Shown here one piece after another: positions 8,947 through 17,510 of a DNA stretch of 64,000 bases (within the stretch, counting starts at the first letter, position 1; the number at the start of each line of letters is the position of its first letter). Where the stretch lies: the NCBI GenBank assembly GCA_910577285.1, contig CAJTLO010000003.1:188774-252773 (forward strand), written 5' to 3'. A program made the position numbers and the translations under genes. The notes beneath the pieces are model-generated. The model searched no databases. It saw only the letters and a list, made by a program, of their open reading frames with translations, and was not told where the DNA came from. This stretch comes from an uncultured Rikenellaceae bacterium. GTDB taxonomy: Bacteria > Bacteroidota > Bacteroidia > Bacteroidales > Rikenellaceae.

Positions 8947-9834
8947 ATGAAAAAGGCATTCGTTTTCCCCGGACAGGGGGCCCAGTTCGTGGGCATGGGT
9001 AAGGACCTTTACGACAACATCCCCCAGGCACGGGAGATGTTCGAGCGGGCCAACGAGATACTCGGCTTCCGTATTACGGACATCATGTTCGCCGGTACGG
9101 ACGAGGAGCTGAAGCAGACCCGCGTGACGCAGCCGGCCATCTTCCTCCACTCGGTTATTTTGGCCAAGAGTCTCGGCGATGCGTTCGCGCCCGACATGGC
9201 GGCCGGTCACTCGCTCGGCGAATTCAGCGCTCTGGTGGCTACCGGTGCGCTCAGCTTCGAGGAGGGGCTGAAGCTGGTTTCCAAACGTGCGCTCGCCATG
9301 CAGCGTGCCTGCGAGATCAATCCTTCGACCATGGCGGCCGTACTCGCCCTGCCCGATGAAACGGTGGAGCGGATATGCGCCGAAACCGAGGGCGTGGTGG
9401 TTCCCGCCAATTACAACTGCCCCGGTCAGCTCGTGATTTCGGGCTCCAACGAGAGCATCGACAAGGCGTGCGAGGCGCTCAAGGCCGCGGGGGCGAAACG
9501 TGCGATGAAGCTCGCCGTGGGCGGTGCGTTCCATTCGCCGCTCATGGAGCCTGCCCGCGAGGAGCTCAGCAAGGCCATCGAGGAGGCGGTGATTACCGCT
9601 CCCATGTGCCCCGTCTATCAGAATGTGGATGCCTTGCCGCATACCGATCCTGCGGAGATCAAGGCGAACCTCATCGCGCAGCTCACCGCCCCGGTACGTT
9701 GGACGCAGAGCGTGCGCAACATGGTGGCCGACGGTGCCTCTTCGTTTACGGAGCTCGGGCCGGGCAAGGTGCTTCAGGGGCTTGTGGGCAAGATAGCCCC
9801 CGGTGTGGAAGCTACCTCGATCCAGGCATTGTAG
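8947..9834 (+). CDS. fabD: Malonyl-CoA:ACP transacylase FabD
   Basis: A 295-residue cytoplasmic enzyme that moves malonyl from CoA to acyl carrier protein to feed fatty acid synthesis. It begins AFVFPGQGAQFVGMG, has the nucleophile Ser89 in GHSLGEFSALV, the conserved QTRVTQPA block (about 57-64) and His196 in GGAFHSPLM. Length is normal. It is a single gene transcribed rightward, divergent from plsC, with a TATTTTTG promoter box upstream and a GC-rich hairpin followed by a T-rich run downstream. Confidence 0.97.
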   Translation: MKKAFVFPGQGAQFVGMGKDLYDNIPQAREMFERANEILGFRITDIMFAGTDEELKQTRVTQPAIFLHSVILAKSLGDAFAPDMAAGHSLGEFSALVATGALSFEEGLKLVSKRALAMQRACEINPSTMAAVLALPDETVERICAETEGVVVPANYNCPGQLVISGSNESIDKACEALKAAGAKRAMKLAVGGAFHSPLMEPAREELSKAIEEAVITAPMCPVYQNVDALPHTDPAEIKANLIAQLTAPVRWTQSVRNMVADGASSFTELGPGKVLQGLVGKIAPGVEATSIQAL

Positions 9835-9924
9835 CGGTTTCCGGCGGGGCATGGTGCCGGTTCGGCAGGACCGGCGGACGTATTCCGGTACGGCACGCTT
9901 CGCCCCCAAGGATGGATAGGAACG

Positions 9925-9959
9925 ACGCGGCGGGAACATCCTGCCGCGTTTGTTGTTTA
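9925..9959 (+). terminator. Intrinsic terminator after fabD
   Basis: A 10-bp stem (ACGCGGCGGG / CCTGCCGCGT, one G-U pair) with a 5-nt loop at 9925-9949 is followed by TTTGTTGTTT, about 90 nt after the fabD stop. Confidence 0.7.
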
Positions 9960-10407
9960 TGGCAGGCGTTCCGGTGCGTTCGTGTCGTCCGGCCTGTCTG
10001 CGGCTGAGGGGCGATTCGTTCTTCTCCGGAAAAATTTGAAAATAGAGAGGCGGCATCTCCGAAAGGGGGCCGCTGTCGTTTTTTTCGGGATGCGGTGACT
10101 GGGTGAGGATTTTTTGCTGTCAGTGGGGTAGCTCGGTGTCCTGTCGTCGGTCGGGGCGATGGATTCCCCGCCGTCGGCCGGGAGGGGGCGTCGGTTGCGG
10201 GGCAGGCGCCTTCGGGCCGAGGGAAAGCGTGTTTCGTGGGGAGCGGGCAAAGGTAAGGGTCGGCACTGCCTGCGCCAGTCCGGAGGACGCCACACGTGCT
10301 GTGGGATTTGGGTGCGGGGCGGATCGTGCCGTCTCGTACGGCGTAACGGTGTCGGGCTTTGGACGCGCCGGTAGGACCTGCTGTCCCGGCGGGGCGGACC
10401 GAGGGGG
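9960..10407. other. Intergenic region between fabD and ruvA
   Basis: About 450 bases between the fabD terminator and the ruvA stop. It is GC-rich with several spurious frames on both strands (one of 112 codons on the minus strand, rich in Arg and Pro). I see no supported gene, repeat or RNA element. Confidence 0.5.
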
Positions 10408-11004
10408 TTACAGTCGTTTGAGGGCGAGGCGGATCACCTCTTCCACGCTTGCCGAGGGGGACTCTTTGGCTATGGCCCGGACCGCCTTGTCGGAAGCCGC
10501 TTTCCCGAAACCGAGCATCGTGAGGGCCGCTACCGCCTCGTCGTAGGTTTCGTTGGAACCGGTGGCAGCGGCGTGTGCCGGTGCGCCGGCCGCGGTGCCG
10601 CCCAGGCCGGCCGCCTTGTCTTTCAGTTCGACGATGATCTTCTGCGCCGTTTTCAGCCCCAATCCTTTCACGTTCTTGAGCAGTACGGCATTCTCGGTCG
10701 TCAGGATGTTGGCCAGCTCCGAGGGGGAGTAGGTTGAGAGGATCATCCGTGCGGTGTTGCCTCCCACGCCCGATACGCTCACCAGCAGGCGGAACACCTC
10801 GCGCTCCTCGCGCGTGGCGAAGCCGTAGAGCAACTGCGCGTCTTCGCGGACGGCCAGGTGGGTGTAGACGCGGGCCGCGGAGGCGTTCTCCAGTTCGGCG
10901 TAGGTTTGGAGCGAGATGATGAGGTAGTAGCCCACTCCTCCCGCTTCGACCACGGCGTAAGTGGGGGTCAGTTCGGCAATCTCTCCTCGGATGTAGTCGT
11001 ACAT
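10408..11004 (-). CDS. ruvA: Holliday junction branch-migration protein RuvA
   Basis: A 198-residue protein that binds four-way junctions as a tetramer and loads the RuvB motor. It begins MYDYIRGEIAELTPTYAVVE (OB-fold domain I), carries helix-hairpin-helix motifs at VSGVGGNTARMIL and VKGLGLKTAQKII (domain II), and ends with the RuvB-binding domain III (AVAALTMLGFGKAASDKAV) and VIRLALKRL. The frame is open 12 codons upstream, but the family start MYDYI and a TATTTTTG promoter box 22 nt upstream favour the ATG at 11002-11004. Confidence 0.95.
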   Translation of the reverse strand: MYDYIRGEIAELTPTYAVVEAGGVGYYLIISLQTYAELENASAARVYTHLAVREDAQLLYGFATREEREVFRLLVSVSGVGGNTARMILSTYSPSELANILTTENAVLLKNVKGLGLKTAQKIIVELKDKAAGLGGTAAGAPAHAAATGSNETYDEAVAALTMLGFGKAASDKAVRAIAKESPSASVEEVIRLALKRL

Positions 11005-11025
11005 GTTCTGGACGATTGATTTTTC

Positions 11026-11033
11026 CAAAAATA
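11026..11033 (-). promoter_or_regulatory. Putative -7 element for ruvA (TATTTTTG)
   Basis: The minus strand reads TATTTTTG, an exact TAnnTTTG box, 22 nt upstream of the chosen ruvA ATG. It would lie inside the coding sequence if the longer upstream frame were used, which supports the shorter start. Confidence 0.55.
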
Positions 11034-11095
11034 CAAACATATGGAGAATTCCCTATATTTGCAATGTTGTTATTAATGGGAATATGCTAAAATAA

Positions 11096-11103
11096 TATTT
11101 TTG
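11096..11103 (+). promoter_or_regulatory. Candidate -7 element for the nucleotide-sugar operon
   Basis: TATTTTTG lies in the AT-rich divergent spacer, about 110 nt upstream of the first gene. TATATTTG at 11054-11061 is an alternative. I could not pair either with a well-spaced -33 TTTG. Confidence 0.4.
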
Positions 11104-11214
11104 TTCCTATAATAATATATTTTGGAAATTACAGTGTGGCGATAAATTGACGTGCGGCTCCCGGGGGAACTCTTCCTCGCGATCTTTCCTCTGTCGAAAA
11201 AGGAGCCGGACGGC

Positions 11215-12168
11215 ATGGTAGCAGAACAATCGATGGATTTCATGCAGGAGCAGCGATTTGCGATGATGGGCGTGGCGGGCTATGTGGCTCCTCGGCATCT
11301 GCAGGCCATTCGGGCGCTGGGGCACCGGCTGACCGTGGCCTACGATCCGTTCGACAGCGTGGGCATTCTCGACAGGTATTTTCCGGAAACCTGTTTTTCT
11401 ACCGATTTCGACCGGTTCGATGCCGCGGTGCGCGGAGGTGCGGCGGATTGGCTCGGCGTGTGCACCCCCAACCATCTCCACTTTCCCCATGTCGCCTACG
11501 GTTTGGAACGGGGGATGGATGTGATCTGCGAGAAGCCCCTGGGGCTCGAACCCGCGGAGCTGGAGGAGATGACACGCCTGGAGGAGCGTACCGGTCGTCG
11601 GGTGCGCACCATTCTGCAACTGCGGTATCATCCCGAAATACTCCGCCTGAAGGAGCGGGTGGCGCAGGCGCCGCAGGATCGGATACACGACATAGACCTC
11701 ACCTATATCACCCCTCGCGGCCGATGGTATGCCGCCTCGTGGAAAGGCGATGCGGCCCGGAGCGGCGGGGTGGCGACCAATATCGGCGTCCATTTCTACG
11801 ATATGCTGCACTGGATATTCGGAGAGTTGGAGCGGAGCGTCGTGCACCGTGCCTCCCCGGGGAGCGTGGCGGGCTTCCTGCAGCTGCGGCGGGCGCGTGT
11901 GCGGTATTTCCTGAGCATCGATCCGGCCTGCTGCCCGCCGCAGGCCCCCATGACGGCCTACCGGAAACTGGAGATCGACGGCGAGGAGTTCGTCTTCTCG
12001 GACGGGTTCACCGATCTGCATACCGAGTGCTACCGCGATATCCTTGCCGGGGGCGGATACGGCCCCGCCGATGCCCGGGCCGCCATCGCCACGCTGGCGG
12101 GTATCCGGCGTGCGACGCCCGTAGGGCCGGTGGGCGACTGCCATCCCTGGGCGCTGCGTATGGCGTAG
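11215..12168 (+). CDS. wbpB: WbpB/WlbA-like UDP-GlcNAc(A) 3-dehydrogenase (Gfo/Idh/MocA family)
   Basis: About 317 residues. An N-terminal Rossmann fold (FAMMGVAGYVAPRHLQAI) is followed by CTPNHLHFPH, the conserved CEKPLGLEP motif and the C-terminal Gfo/Idh domain (GVATNIGVHFYDMLHWIFGE). AGYVAPRH.QAI and the NY/NHLHHPH-like block are hallmarks of WbpB/WlbA, which oxidise C3 of UDP-N-acetylglucosaminuronate so that an amino group can be added. The frame is open upstream to a GTG at 11152, but the ATG at 11215 has AGGAG nine bases upstream; ATGs at 11233 and 11242 are also possible. The WbpE-, WbpD- and WbpA-like genes follow, which supports the specific assignment. Confidence 0.85.
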   Translation: MVAEQSMDFMQEQRFAMMGVAGYVAPRHLQAIRALGHRLTVAYDPFDSVGILDRYFPETCFSTDFDRFDAAVRGGAADWLGVCTPNHLHFPHVAYGLERGMDVICEKPLGLEPAELEEMTRLEERTGRRVRTILQLRYHPEILRLKERVAQAPQDRIHDIDLTYITPRGRWYAASWKGDAARSGGVATNIGVHFYDMLHWIFGELERSVVHRASPGSVAGFLQLRRARVRYFLSIDPACCPPQAPMTAYRKLEIDGEEFVFSDGFTDLHTECYRDILAGGGYGPADARAAIATLAGIRRATPVGPVGDCHPWALRMA

Positions 12169-12202
12169 GCCGCAGGGAGGAGGAGTTCCGAAACGAAAGA
12201 GG

Positions 12203-13336
12203 ATGGAAGAGAAGATAGGAATGACCGAGCTCTACGCTCCGTATTTGCGCATCCGGGAGGAGGTGGATGCCGCCGTGGACGAGGTGATCGCCCAGGCGGC
12301 CTTCATCAACGGACCTGCCGTGGCGCGTTTCGCGGAGGGACTGGCGGACTACCTCGGGGCGCGGCACGTGGTGCCCTGCGGCAACGGTACGGATGCGTTG
12401 GTGCTGGCGCTGACGGCGGCGGGCGTGTCGCCCGGCGACGAGGTGATCCTTCCGGCGTTCACGTTCGGGGCGACGGCGCAGGCGGTACTGCTCACGGGCG
12501 GTACGCCCGTATTGGCCGACGTGGACCCCGCCACCTTCAATCTCGACCCGGCGAGCGTGGAACGGCTCGTCGGCCCCCGTACCCGCGCCATCGTTCCGGT
12601 GCACCTTTTCGGGTGCTGTGCGGATATGGAGGCGATCATGCGGCTTGCCGCGGAGCGGAATATCCGTGTCGTCGAAGACAACGCCCAGTCGCTCGGTGCG
12701 CAGCATGTCGCCTCCGACGGGACGCGCCGTGCCGCGGGGTTGGTGGGCGACATCGGATGCACGTCGTTTTTCCCGACCAAGAATCTGGGGTGTTTCGGCG
12801 ACGGAGGGGCGGTGTACACCGACGACGATGCGTTGGCCGCGCGGGTGCGCTCGATAGCCAACCACGGCCAGCGCGGCCGGAAATATTACTCCGAGGAGCG
12901 GGGATTCAATTCGCGGCTCGATACGATTCAGGCTGCCGTACTGAATGTCAAACTGCCCCGTCTGGACGAATACATCGGCGCCCGGAGGCGGGCGGCCGCC
13001 TGGTATCGCTGCCGGTTGGAGGATGTCGCGGGGATCGAGTTGCCCTGCGAACCCGCCTATTGTCGGCATACCTACAACCAGTATACGCTGAAGATTGCCG
13101 GCGGTCGCCGCGACAGGGTGCGGGAGCGCCTGGCCGGGGAGGGAATCTCCTCGACGGTCTATTACCCCTGGCCGCTCTACCGGCAGCCCGCTTTCGGCGG
13201 CGTGTGTCGCTGCGACGGGCTGATGCACGTGGCCCCTGCGCTGTCGGAGTGCGTACTTTCGCTGCCCATGCACACCGAACTTACCGAGCGGCAGGTGGAT
13301 CGGGTGGCCGCGTGCGTGAAGCGGGCAATGGAATAA
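12203..13336 (+). CDS. wbpE: WbpE/WlbC-like sugar-nucleotide aminotransferase (DegT/DnrJ/EryC1)
   Basis: A 377-residue PLP-dependent aminotransferase of the DegT/DnrJ/EryC1/StrS family. It shows FINGPAV near the start, CGNGTDAL (PLP-phosphate loop, about 59-66), VEDNAQSLGA and the PLP lysine Lys193 in FFPTKNLGCFGDGG. HGQRGRKYYSEERGFNSRLDTIQAAVL is characteristic of this family. The expected reaction is glutamate-dependent amination of the 3-keto sugar made by the WbpB-like enzyme just upstream. A second ATG six codons in (MTELYAPYL) is an alternative start. It is 34 nt downstream of wbpB and 15 nt upstream of wbpD. Confidence 0.88.
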   Translation: MEEKIGMTELYAPYLRIREEVDAAVDEVIAQAAFINGPAVARFAEGLADYLGARHVVPCGNGTDALVLALTAAGVSPGDEVILPAFTFGATAQAVLLTGGTPVLADVDPATFNLDPASVERLVGPRTRAIVPVHLFGCCADMEAIMRLAAERNIRVVEDNAQSLGAQHVASDGTRRAAGLVGDIGCTSFFPTKNLGCFGDGGAVYTDDDALAARVRSIANHGQRGRKYYSEERGFNSRLDTIQAAVLNVKLPRLDEYIGARRRAAAWYRCRLEDVAGIELPCEPAYCRHTYNQYTLKIAGGRRDRVRERLAGEGISSTVYYPWPLYRQPAFGGVCRCDGLMHVAPALSECVLSLPMHTELTERQVDRVAACVKRAME

Positions 13337-13351
13337 AACGGAAATCGACGA

Positions 13352-13927
13352 ATGGAAGAGGTCTTCATACATCCCACGGCGGTGGTGGACGAGGGCGCGG
13401 AGATAGGCGCCGGGACGAAGATATGGCACTTCGCCCATATCATGGGAGGTGCCGGGATAGGGCCCTGCTGCAACATCGGACAGAACGTGATGATCGCATC
13501 GGGGGTGCGGCTGGGACGCAATGTCAAGGTGCAGAACAACGTGTCGGTCTATGCGGGAGTAACGTGCGACGACGACGTTTTCCTCGGTCCCTCCTGCGTG
13601 TTCACCAACGTGAAGAATCCCCGCAGTGCCGTTCCGCGCCGGTCGGAGTACCTGCCCACTCATGTGGGGCGGGGAGCGACGGTGGGTGCCAATGCCACCG
13701 TACTGTGCGGTGTGCGCATCGGCGAATATGCCTTCGTGGGTGCCGGAGCGGTGGTCACGGGCGATGTGGCCCCCTATGCGCTGGTGGTGGGAACCCCGGC
13801 CCGGCAGACGGGGTGGATGAGCCCGTGCGGGCATCGGCTGGAGTTCGACGGGGAGGGAGTGGCGATGTGTCCCCAGTCGGGGAAACGATATGTCTTGAGA
13901 GAGGATGGAGTGCATGAGACGGATTGA
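13352..13927 (+). CDS. wbpD: WbpD/WlbB-like N-acetyltransferase (left-handed beta-helix)
   Basis: A 191-residue hexapeptide-repeat acyltransferase. Repeats of the [LIV]-G-x4 type run from FIHPTAVVDEGAEIGAG through NIGQNVMIASGVRLGRNVKVQNNVSVYAGV to IGEYAFVGAGAVVTGD. VFTNVKNPRS is the loop typical of WbpD/WlbB and related sugar N-acetyltransferases. The expected role is acetyl-CoA-dependent acetylation of the 3-amino group to give UDP-GlcNAc(3NAc)A. Its C-terminus carries a small CPQSGKRY tail. The next gene begins inside its last codons, so the two are translationally linked. Confidence 0.87.
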   Translation: MEEVFIHPTAVVDEGAEIGAGTKIWHFAHIMGGAGIGPCCNIGQNVMIASGVRLGRNVKVQNNVSVYAGVTCDDDVFLGPSCVFTNVKNPRSAVPRRSEYLPTHVGRGATVGANATVLCGVRIGEYAFVGAGAVVTGDVAPYALVVGTPARQTGWMSPCGHRLEFDGEGVAMCPQSGKRYVLREDGVHETD

Positions 13928-15218
13928 TTTCGATATATATGCCCGCCTGGCTGAGCGGGATGCGACGTTGGCCGTCGTGGGACTCGGATATGTGGGGGCG
14001 CCGCTGGCGTTCGGCTTTGCCCGGCGGTTCGGGGTGGTCGGTTACGACATCGACCCGCTCCGCGTGGAGTTGCTGCGCCGCCGGCAGGAGCGGGAGTTCG
14101 ATGGGGCGCTCGCCGGCGAGGGGAGTCTACGGTTGACCGCCTCGCCCGATGCGTTGTCCGGGGTTGCGTTTTATGTCGTTGCGGTGCCTACGCCCGTCGA
14201 TGCGGCGAAGGCTCCCGATTTTGAACCCCTGGACCGGGCGACGCGCATGATCGCCGGCAAGCTGAAGCCGGGCGACTATGTGGTGTATGAGTCGACCGTC
14301 TACCCCGGTTGCATGGAGGAGCGTTGTATTCCTTTGCTGGAGAGGCTGTCGGGGCTCGCGGCGGGTCGTGATTTCAAGGTGGGCTATTCGCCGGAGCGCA
14401 TCAATCCGGGCGATCCGTTCCACTCGCTCGCCAATACCGTGAAGGTGGTGTCGGCCTGCGACGAGGCGGCGCTGCGTGCGGTGTCGCGCGTCTACGGCGA
14501 GGTGGTGGAGGCCGGGGTGTACGAAGCGCCGGACATGAGGGTGGCCGAGGCTGCGAAGCTGCTGGAGAATATCCAGCGCGACGTGAACATCGCCCTGATG
14601 AACGAGTGTGCGCTCCTTTTTCCCCGTATGGGCGCGGAATTCCGCGAAGTGCTGGCCGCAGCGACGACCAAATGGAACTTTGCGGCCTACGAACCCGGGC
14701 TGGTGGGCGGACATTGCATCGGGGTCGATCCCTACTATCTGCTGGCGAAGGCGGGGGAGTTGGGAGAGGCGCTTCCCGTCATCGGGACGTGTCGCGGGGT
14801 GAACGAGACGATGCCCTGTCGCATAGCCCGGGTGTTGACGGACCGGTTGCGGGCCAAAGGCAGGGAGCTCCGCGAATGCCGGGCGCTGCTGATGGGATTC
14901 ACCTACAAGGAGAATGTATCGGATATTCGTAATACGAAGAGCGAGGAGTTGTACTGCGCCTTGTCGGAGAGCGGGATGCGGGTGGATGTCGTGGACCCGT
15001 ATGCCGACGGCGAGGAGGTCCGGCGGATGTACGGCGTGACCCTTGCCGGGCATCCGGAGCCGCCGTACGACCTGGTGGCCGTGGCCGTGGCGCACGACGT
15101 GTACGGCCGGCTCGACGAGGCCTGGTTCCGGGCCTTGACGGTCGAGGATGCGTTGCTGGCCGACCTGAAAGCGTTGTACCGCGGAAAGATACGCGAACTG
15201 GACTATTGGAGTCTGTAG
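13905..15218 (+). CDS. wbpA: UDP-N-acetylglucosamine 6-dehydrogenase (WbpA/VipA-like)
   Basis: A 437-residue UDP-sugar dehydrogenase that oxidises C6 twice to the uronate. The Rossmann motif VVGLGYVGAPLAFGF (24-38), YESTVYPGC (128-136), SPERINPGD (162-170) and the catalytic Cys271 in GGHCIGVDPYYL are present, and the C-terminal domain has FTYKENVSDIRNTK. This pattern matches WbpA/VipA (UDP-GlcNAc) better than Ugd (UDP-glucose). It is the first reaction of the pathway though the last enzyme gene here. The ATG at 13905 overlaps wbpD by 23 nt; an in-frame ATG at 13914 is equally possible. Confidence 0.87.
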   Translation: MECMRRIDFDIYARLAERDATLAVVGLGYVGAPLAFGFARRFGVVGYDIDPLRVELLRRRQEREFDGALAGEGSLRLTASPDALSGVAFYVVAVPTPVDAAKAPDFEPLDRATRMIAGKLKPGDYVVYESTVYPGCMEERCIPLLERLSGLAAGRDFKVGYSPERINPGDPFHSLANTVKVVSACDEAALRAVSRVYGEVVEAGVYEAPDMRVAEAAKLLENIQRDVNIALMNECALLFPRMGAEFREVLAAATTKWNFAAYEPGLVGGHCIGVDPYYLLAKAGELGEALPVIGTCRGVNETMPCRIARVLTDRLRAKGRELRECRALLMGFTYKENVSDIRNTKSEELYCALSESGMRVDVVDPYADGEEVRRMYGVTLAGHPEPPYDLVAVAVAHDVYGRLDEAWFRALTVEDALLADLKALYRGKIRELDYWSL

Positions 15219-15237
15219 AAGCGGCGGGGTGCCGATA

Positions 15238-16389
15238 ATGAGGATGGACGAAGTGACGGATCAGAAGAACAGAACGGGATTTTTCCTGTATGGGGTCGAG
15301 GAGGCCGGTTCGATGCGGCAGCCGACAGGGATTGACAGGAAGGTGGCGGCTCAGCTCAAGGCGTTGAACGAGGCCGGATTGTCGTGCCGGCAGTTGGTTT
15401 ATAAGCAAGGTCGTGCGGGCAGATGGTGGCGGAGGTTGCTGCCCCGCCTCCCTTTCGGCTGTCTGTATCCTCGGTGGCGCTATCGGGAGGAGTTGGACCG
15501 GGCCGATTTCGTTTACATCCGGCGTGACGGGATGTCGTTGGATCGTCTGCGGATCATCCGAAAGATAAGACGCCGGAATCCGACGGCGAAGATACTCTAC
15601 GAAGTGCCGACCTGGCCTTTCCGAAAAGAGCTTACCTCCCGTTGGTGGAATTATCCGCTTTGGTGGAAGGAGGCGGTTTATATGCCGTACCTGCACAGGT
15701 ATGTGGACCGGATCGTGATCGTCGGTCGGGCTGCAACGATTTACGGGATACCTGTCATACCGATGGTCAACGGAATAGACCTCGATGCGATACGTCCGAT
15801 CGTCCCGGCTACGGAAGACGGGGCTATCCATATTGCGGCAGTGGCCATGTTTACGCAATGGCATGGCTACGACCGGTTTCTGCGGGGAATGGCCGCGTAT
15901 TATGCTTCGGGAGGCAAACGGTGCATCGTACTCCATCTGATAGGACGCGGACCGGGGGCGTCGGAATTGGAGCAACTCGTTGGCCGATACGGACTTTCCG
16001 GCCGGGTGATTCTGCATGGGTTCCTGACGGGGGCCGAGTTGGACGCAATTTACGACCGATGCCATTTGGGGCTGATCTCGCTGGCCACTCAGGATAAGGA
16101 TATTCATATACATTCCACCCTTAAGAGCCGGGAGTATCTGGCGAAAGGGTTGCCTACGATCGCTACCGGTATGACCGACGTGTTCGAGGGGACGGATTAT
16201 CGATACAATCTGTGTCTGTCGTCGGATGCGGTGGCGGTGGATATGGATGAGATAGCGGCCTTTTACGACGCGGTGTACGGGGGTCGGTCCAGAGAGCAGG
16301 TGATAGCCGAAATCCGGGCCTTTGCCGTCCGGACGGTCGATATCGGCATTACGATGGCTCCGGTCGTGCGATATCTGAAAGAGGGGTAG
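15238..16389 (+). CDS. Glycosyltransferase (GT4/GT1-like, GT-B fold)
   Basis: About 383 residues with the C-terminal half of a GT-B retaining glycosyltransferase: VIPMVNGIDLDAI (linker), HLIGRGPGASELEQLV, VILHGFLTGAELDAIYDRCHLGLISL and STLKSREYLAKGLPTIA (donor-binding region). The acceptor is unknown. It lies 19 nt behind the WbpA-like gene and probably transfers the diacetamido-uronate or a neighbouring sugar to a lipid-linked surface glycan. No signal peptide or membrane helix is evident. The ATG at 15238 is preferred over a GTG at 15229. Base composition is somewhat lower in GC than the enzyme genes upstream. Confidence 0.78.
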   Translation: MRMDEVTDQKNRTGFFLYGVEEAGSMRQPTGIDRKVAAQLKALNEAGLSCRQLVYKQGRAGRWWRRLLPRLPFGCLYPRWRYREELDRADFVYIRRDGMSLDRLRIIRKIRRRNPTAKILYEVPTWPFRKELTSRWWNYPLWWKEAVYMPYLHRYVDRIVIVGRAATIYGIPVIPMVNGIDLDAIRPIVPATEDGAIHIAAVAMFTQWHGYDRFLRGMAAYYASGGKRCIVLHLIGRGPGASELEQLVGRYGLSGRVILHGFLTGAELDAIYDRCHLGLISLATQDKDIHIHSTLKSREYLAKGLPTIATGMTDVFEGTDYRYNLCLSSDAVAVDMDEIAAFYDAVYGGRSREQVIAEIRAFAVRTVDIGITMAPVVRYLKEG

Positions 16390-16492
16390 GATACAGGTGT
16401 CGGTCCGTTGTGCCGCGGGCGGTGTTCGTTCCGCAAAAAGGGCTGTGTGTCAAATCTGTGTGTCCGGCGGTACCGAATCCCGCAATTTTTCT

Positions 16493-16500
16493 TACCTTTG
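16493..16500 (+). promoter_or_regulatory. Putative -7 element for the Skp-like lipoprotein gene
   Basis: TACCTTTG is an exact TAnnTTTG box 31 nt upstream of the ATG at 16532. Confidence 0.55.
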
Positions 16501-16531
16501 TTTTTCAAACGGATAAAATAAACCCTACGCA

Positions 16532-17143
16532 ATGAAAAAAATAGTTGTAGCGGCTGCGGTGCTGTTGGCTTTTACCGCTTGCCGGAACGGAGAGACGAAA
16601 GTGGATGAAACGGCCGGTGCGGAGTCGGCAGCGGTGGAAGCTGCGGTCAAAGGTGCGGTGCCCAACGTGGCCTACATTCAGATCGACTCCCTGATGATGG
16701 ACTATCTCCTCGCCCAGGACCTGAGCAATGCTTTCCAGGCGAAGGCGAACAAGGCGGAGCGCGAACTCAACGCCAAGTCGCAGCGGCTGGAGAAGGATAT
16801 GATGGAGGCCCAGGAGAAGATCCAGAAGGGGTTGGTTACCCGTGCGACCGCCGAGGAGATGCAGCAAAAGTTGATGCAGCAGCAGCAGCAGTTGCTCGAA
16901 ACGCGCGACCGCATGATGGGCGAACTTGCCGAAGAGGAGCAGGTGATGAACAACCGTATCTACTACGCCGTCATGGACTACCTGAAGGAGTACAATGCCG
17001 ACTACAAATACTCCATGATTATCAGTACGACCGTTTCGGGACCGATCCTCCATGCCGCTCCGGAGATGGACATTACCCGCGAGGTGCTTACCGCCCTGAA
17101 CGAGCGTTACGCCGCGGAGAAGGCCGGTGCGGAGAAGAAATAG
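16532..17143 (+). CDS. OmpH/Skp-family periplasmic lipoprotein
   Basis: A 203-residue protein with a lipoprotein signal peptide: MKKIVVAAAVLLAFTACRNG puts Cys17 after a lipobox-like AFTAC. VAYIQIDSLMMDY begins the OmpH/Skp domain, and a long coiled coil rich in Gln, Glu and Lys (about residues 65-140, with QQKLMQQQQQLLE) forms the tentacle helices before the C-terminal YKYSMIISTTVSGPILHA strand. Skp proteins hold unfolded outer-membrane proteins. Classical Skp is soluble and periplasmic; here the lipobox suggests membrane anchoring. It is a single gene with its own promoter box and a hairpin downstream. Confidence 0.82.
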   Translation: MKKIVVAAAVLLAFTACRNGETKVDETAGAESAAVEAAVKGAVPNVAYIQIDSLMMDYLLAQDLSNAFQAKANKAERELNAKSQRLEKDMMEAQEKIQKGLVTRATAEEMQQKLMQQQQQLLETRDRMMGELAEEEQVMNNRIYYAVMDYLKEYNADYKYSMIISTTVSGPILHAAPEMDITREVLTALNERYAAEKAGAEKK

Positions 17144-17162
17144 CCGGTAACCGGTGCGCATG

Positions 17163-17190
17163 CGAAGGCCGCGGAATTCCGCGGCCTTCG
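17163..17190 (+). terminator. Perfect palindrome after the Skp-like gene
   Basis: A 28-nt perfect palindrome (arms CGAAGGCCGCGG around AATT) begins 20 nt after the stop. It has the position and strength of a terminator hairpin, but no run of T follows. Confidence 0.6.
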
Positions 17191-17510
17191 TCCGTTTCGG
17201 GGCTACGGGGTGGAGTCCGGCGGCGATCCGGAGCGGCGCCCGGCAGGTGTTCTCCTCGGGCGAGCAGCGGCTCCGTCCGCCGCTGCGCACGCCTCCTGCG
17301 ACCGGAATGGCCGGGTGAGCAGCGGTCGGCGGTAGCCGGCTGCCGCGTGGGACGGTCTGCGGGCGACGAATAAAATGGAGCAGAGGGTGGTTTTATTCCG
17401 CGCTTTCTTCGTATTTTTGTATTCGGCAAGATGCCGATTTCGCTTCGGTTCCTACGGGTGCGCTTCCGTGTCCGGCGGGGCGGCCGAGGCGGCCTAACAG
17501 AATTTCCGAC
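17191..17510. other. Intergenic region upstream of the YbbR-like gene
   Basis: About 320 bases, GC-rich in the first half. The only element I can support is a TATTTTTG promoter box at 17412-17419. I see no gene. Confidence 0.5.
17412..17419 (+). promoter_or_regulatory. Putative -7 element for the YbbR-like/coaE/folP/lolD unit
   Basis: TATTTTTG, an exact TAnnTTTG match, is 91 nt upstream of the ATG at 17511 and would drive the four genes that follow. Confidence 0.5.

Noticed and set aside
9957-10295. Minus-strand ORF of 112 codons between fabD and ruvA
   Set aside because: Arg/Pro-rich composition with no motif and no promoter; it overlaps the fabD terminator region.
17144-17510. Possible small RNA or tRNA in the spacer after the Skp-like gene
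   Set aside because: Apart from a 28-nt terminator-like palindrome and a promoter box no tRNA-like or other structured pattern was found.
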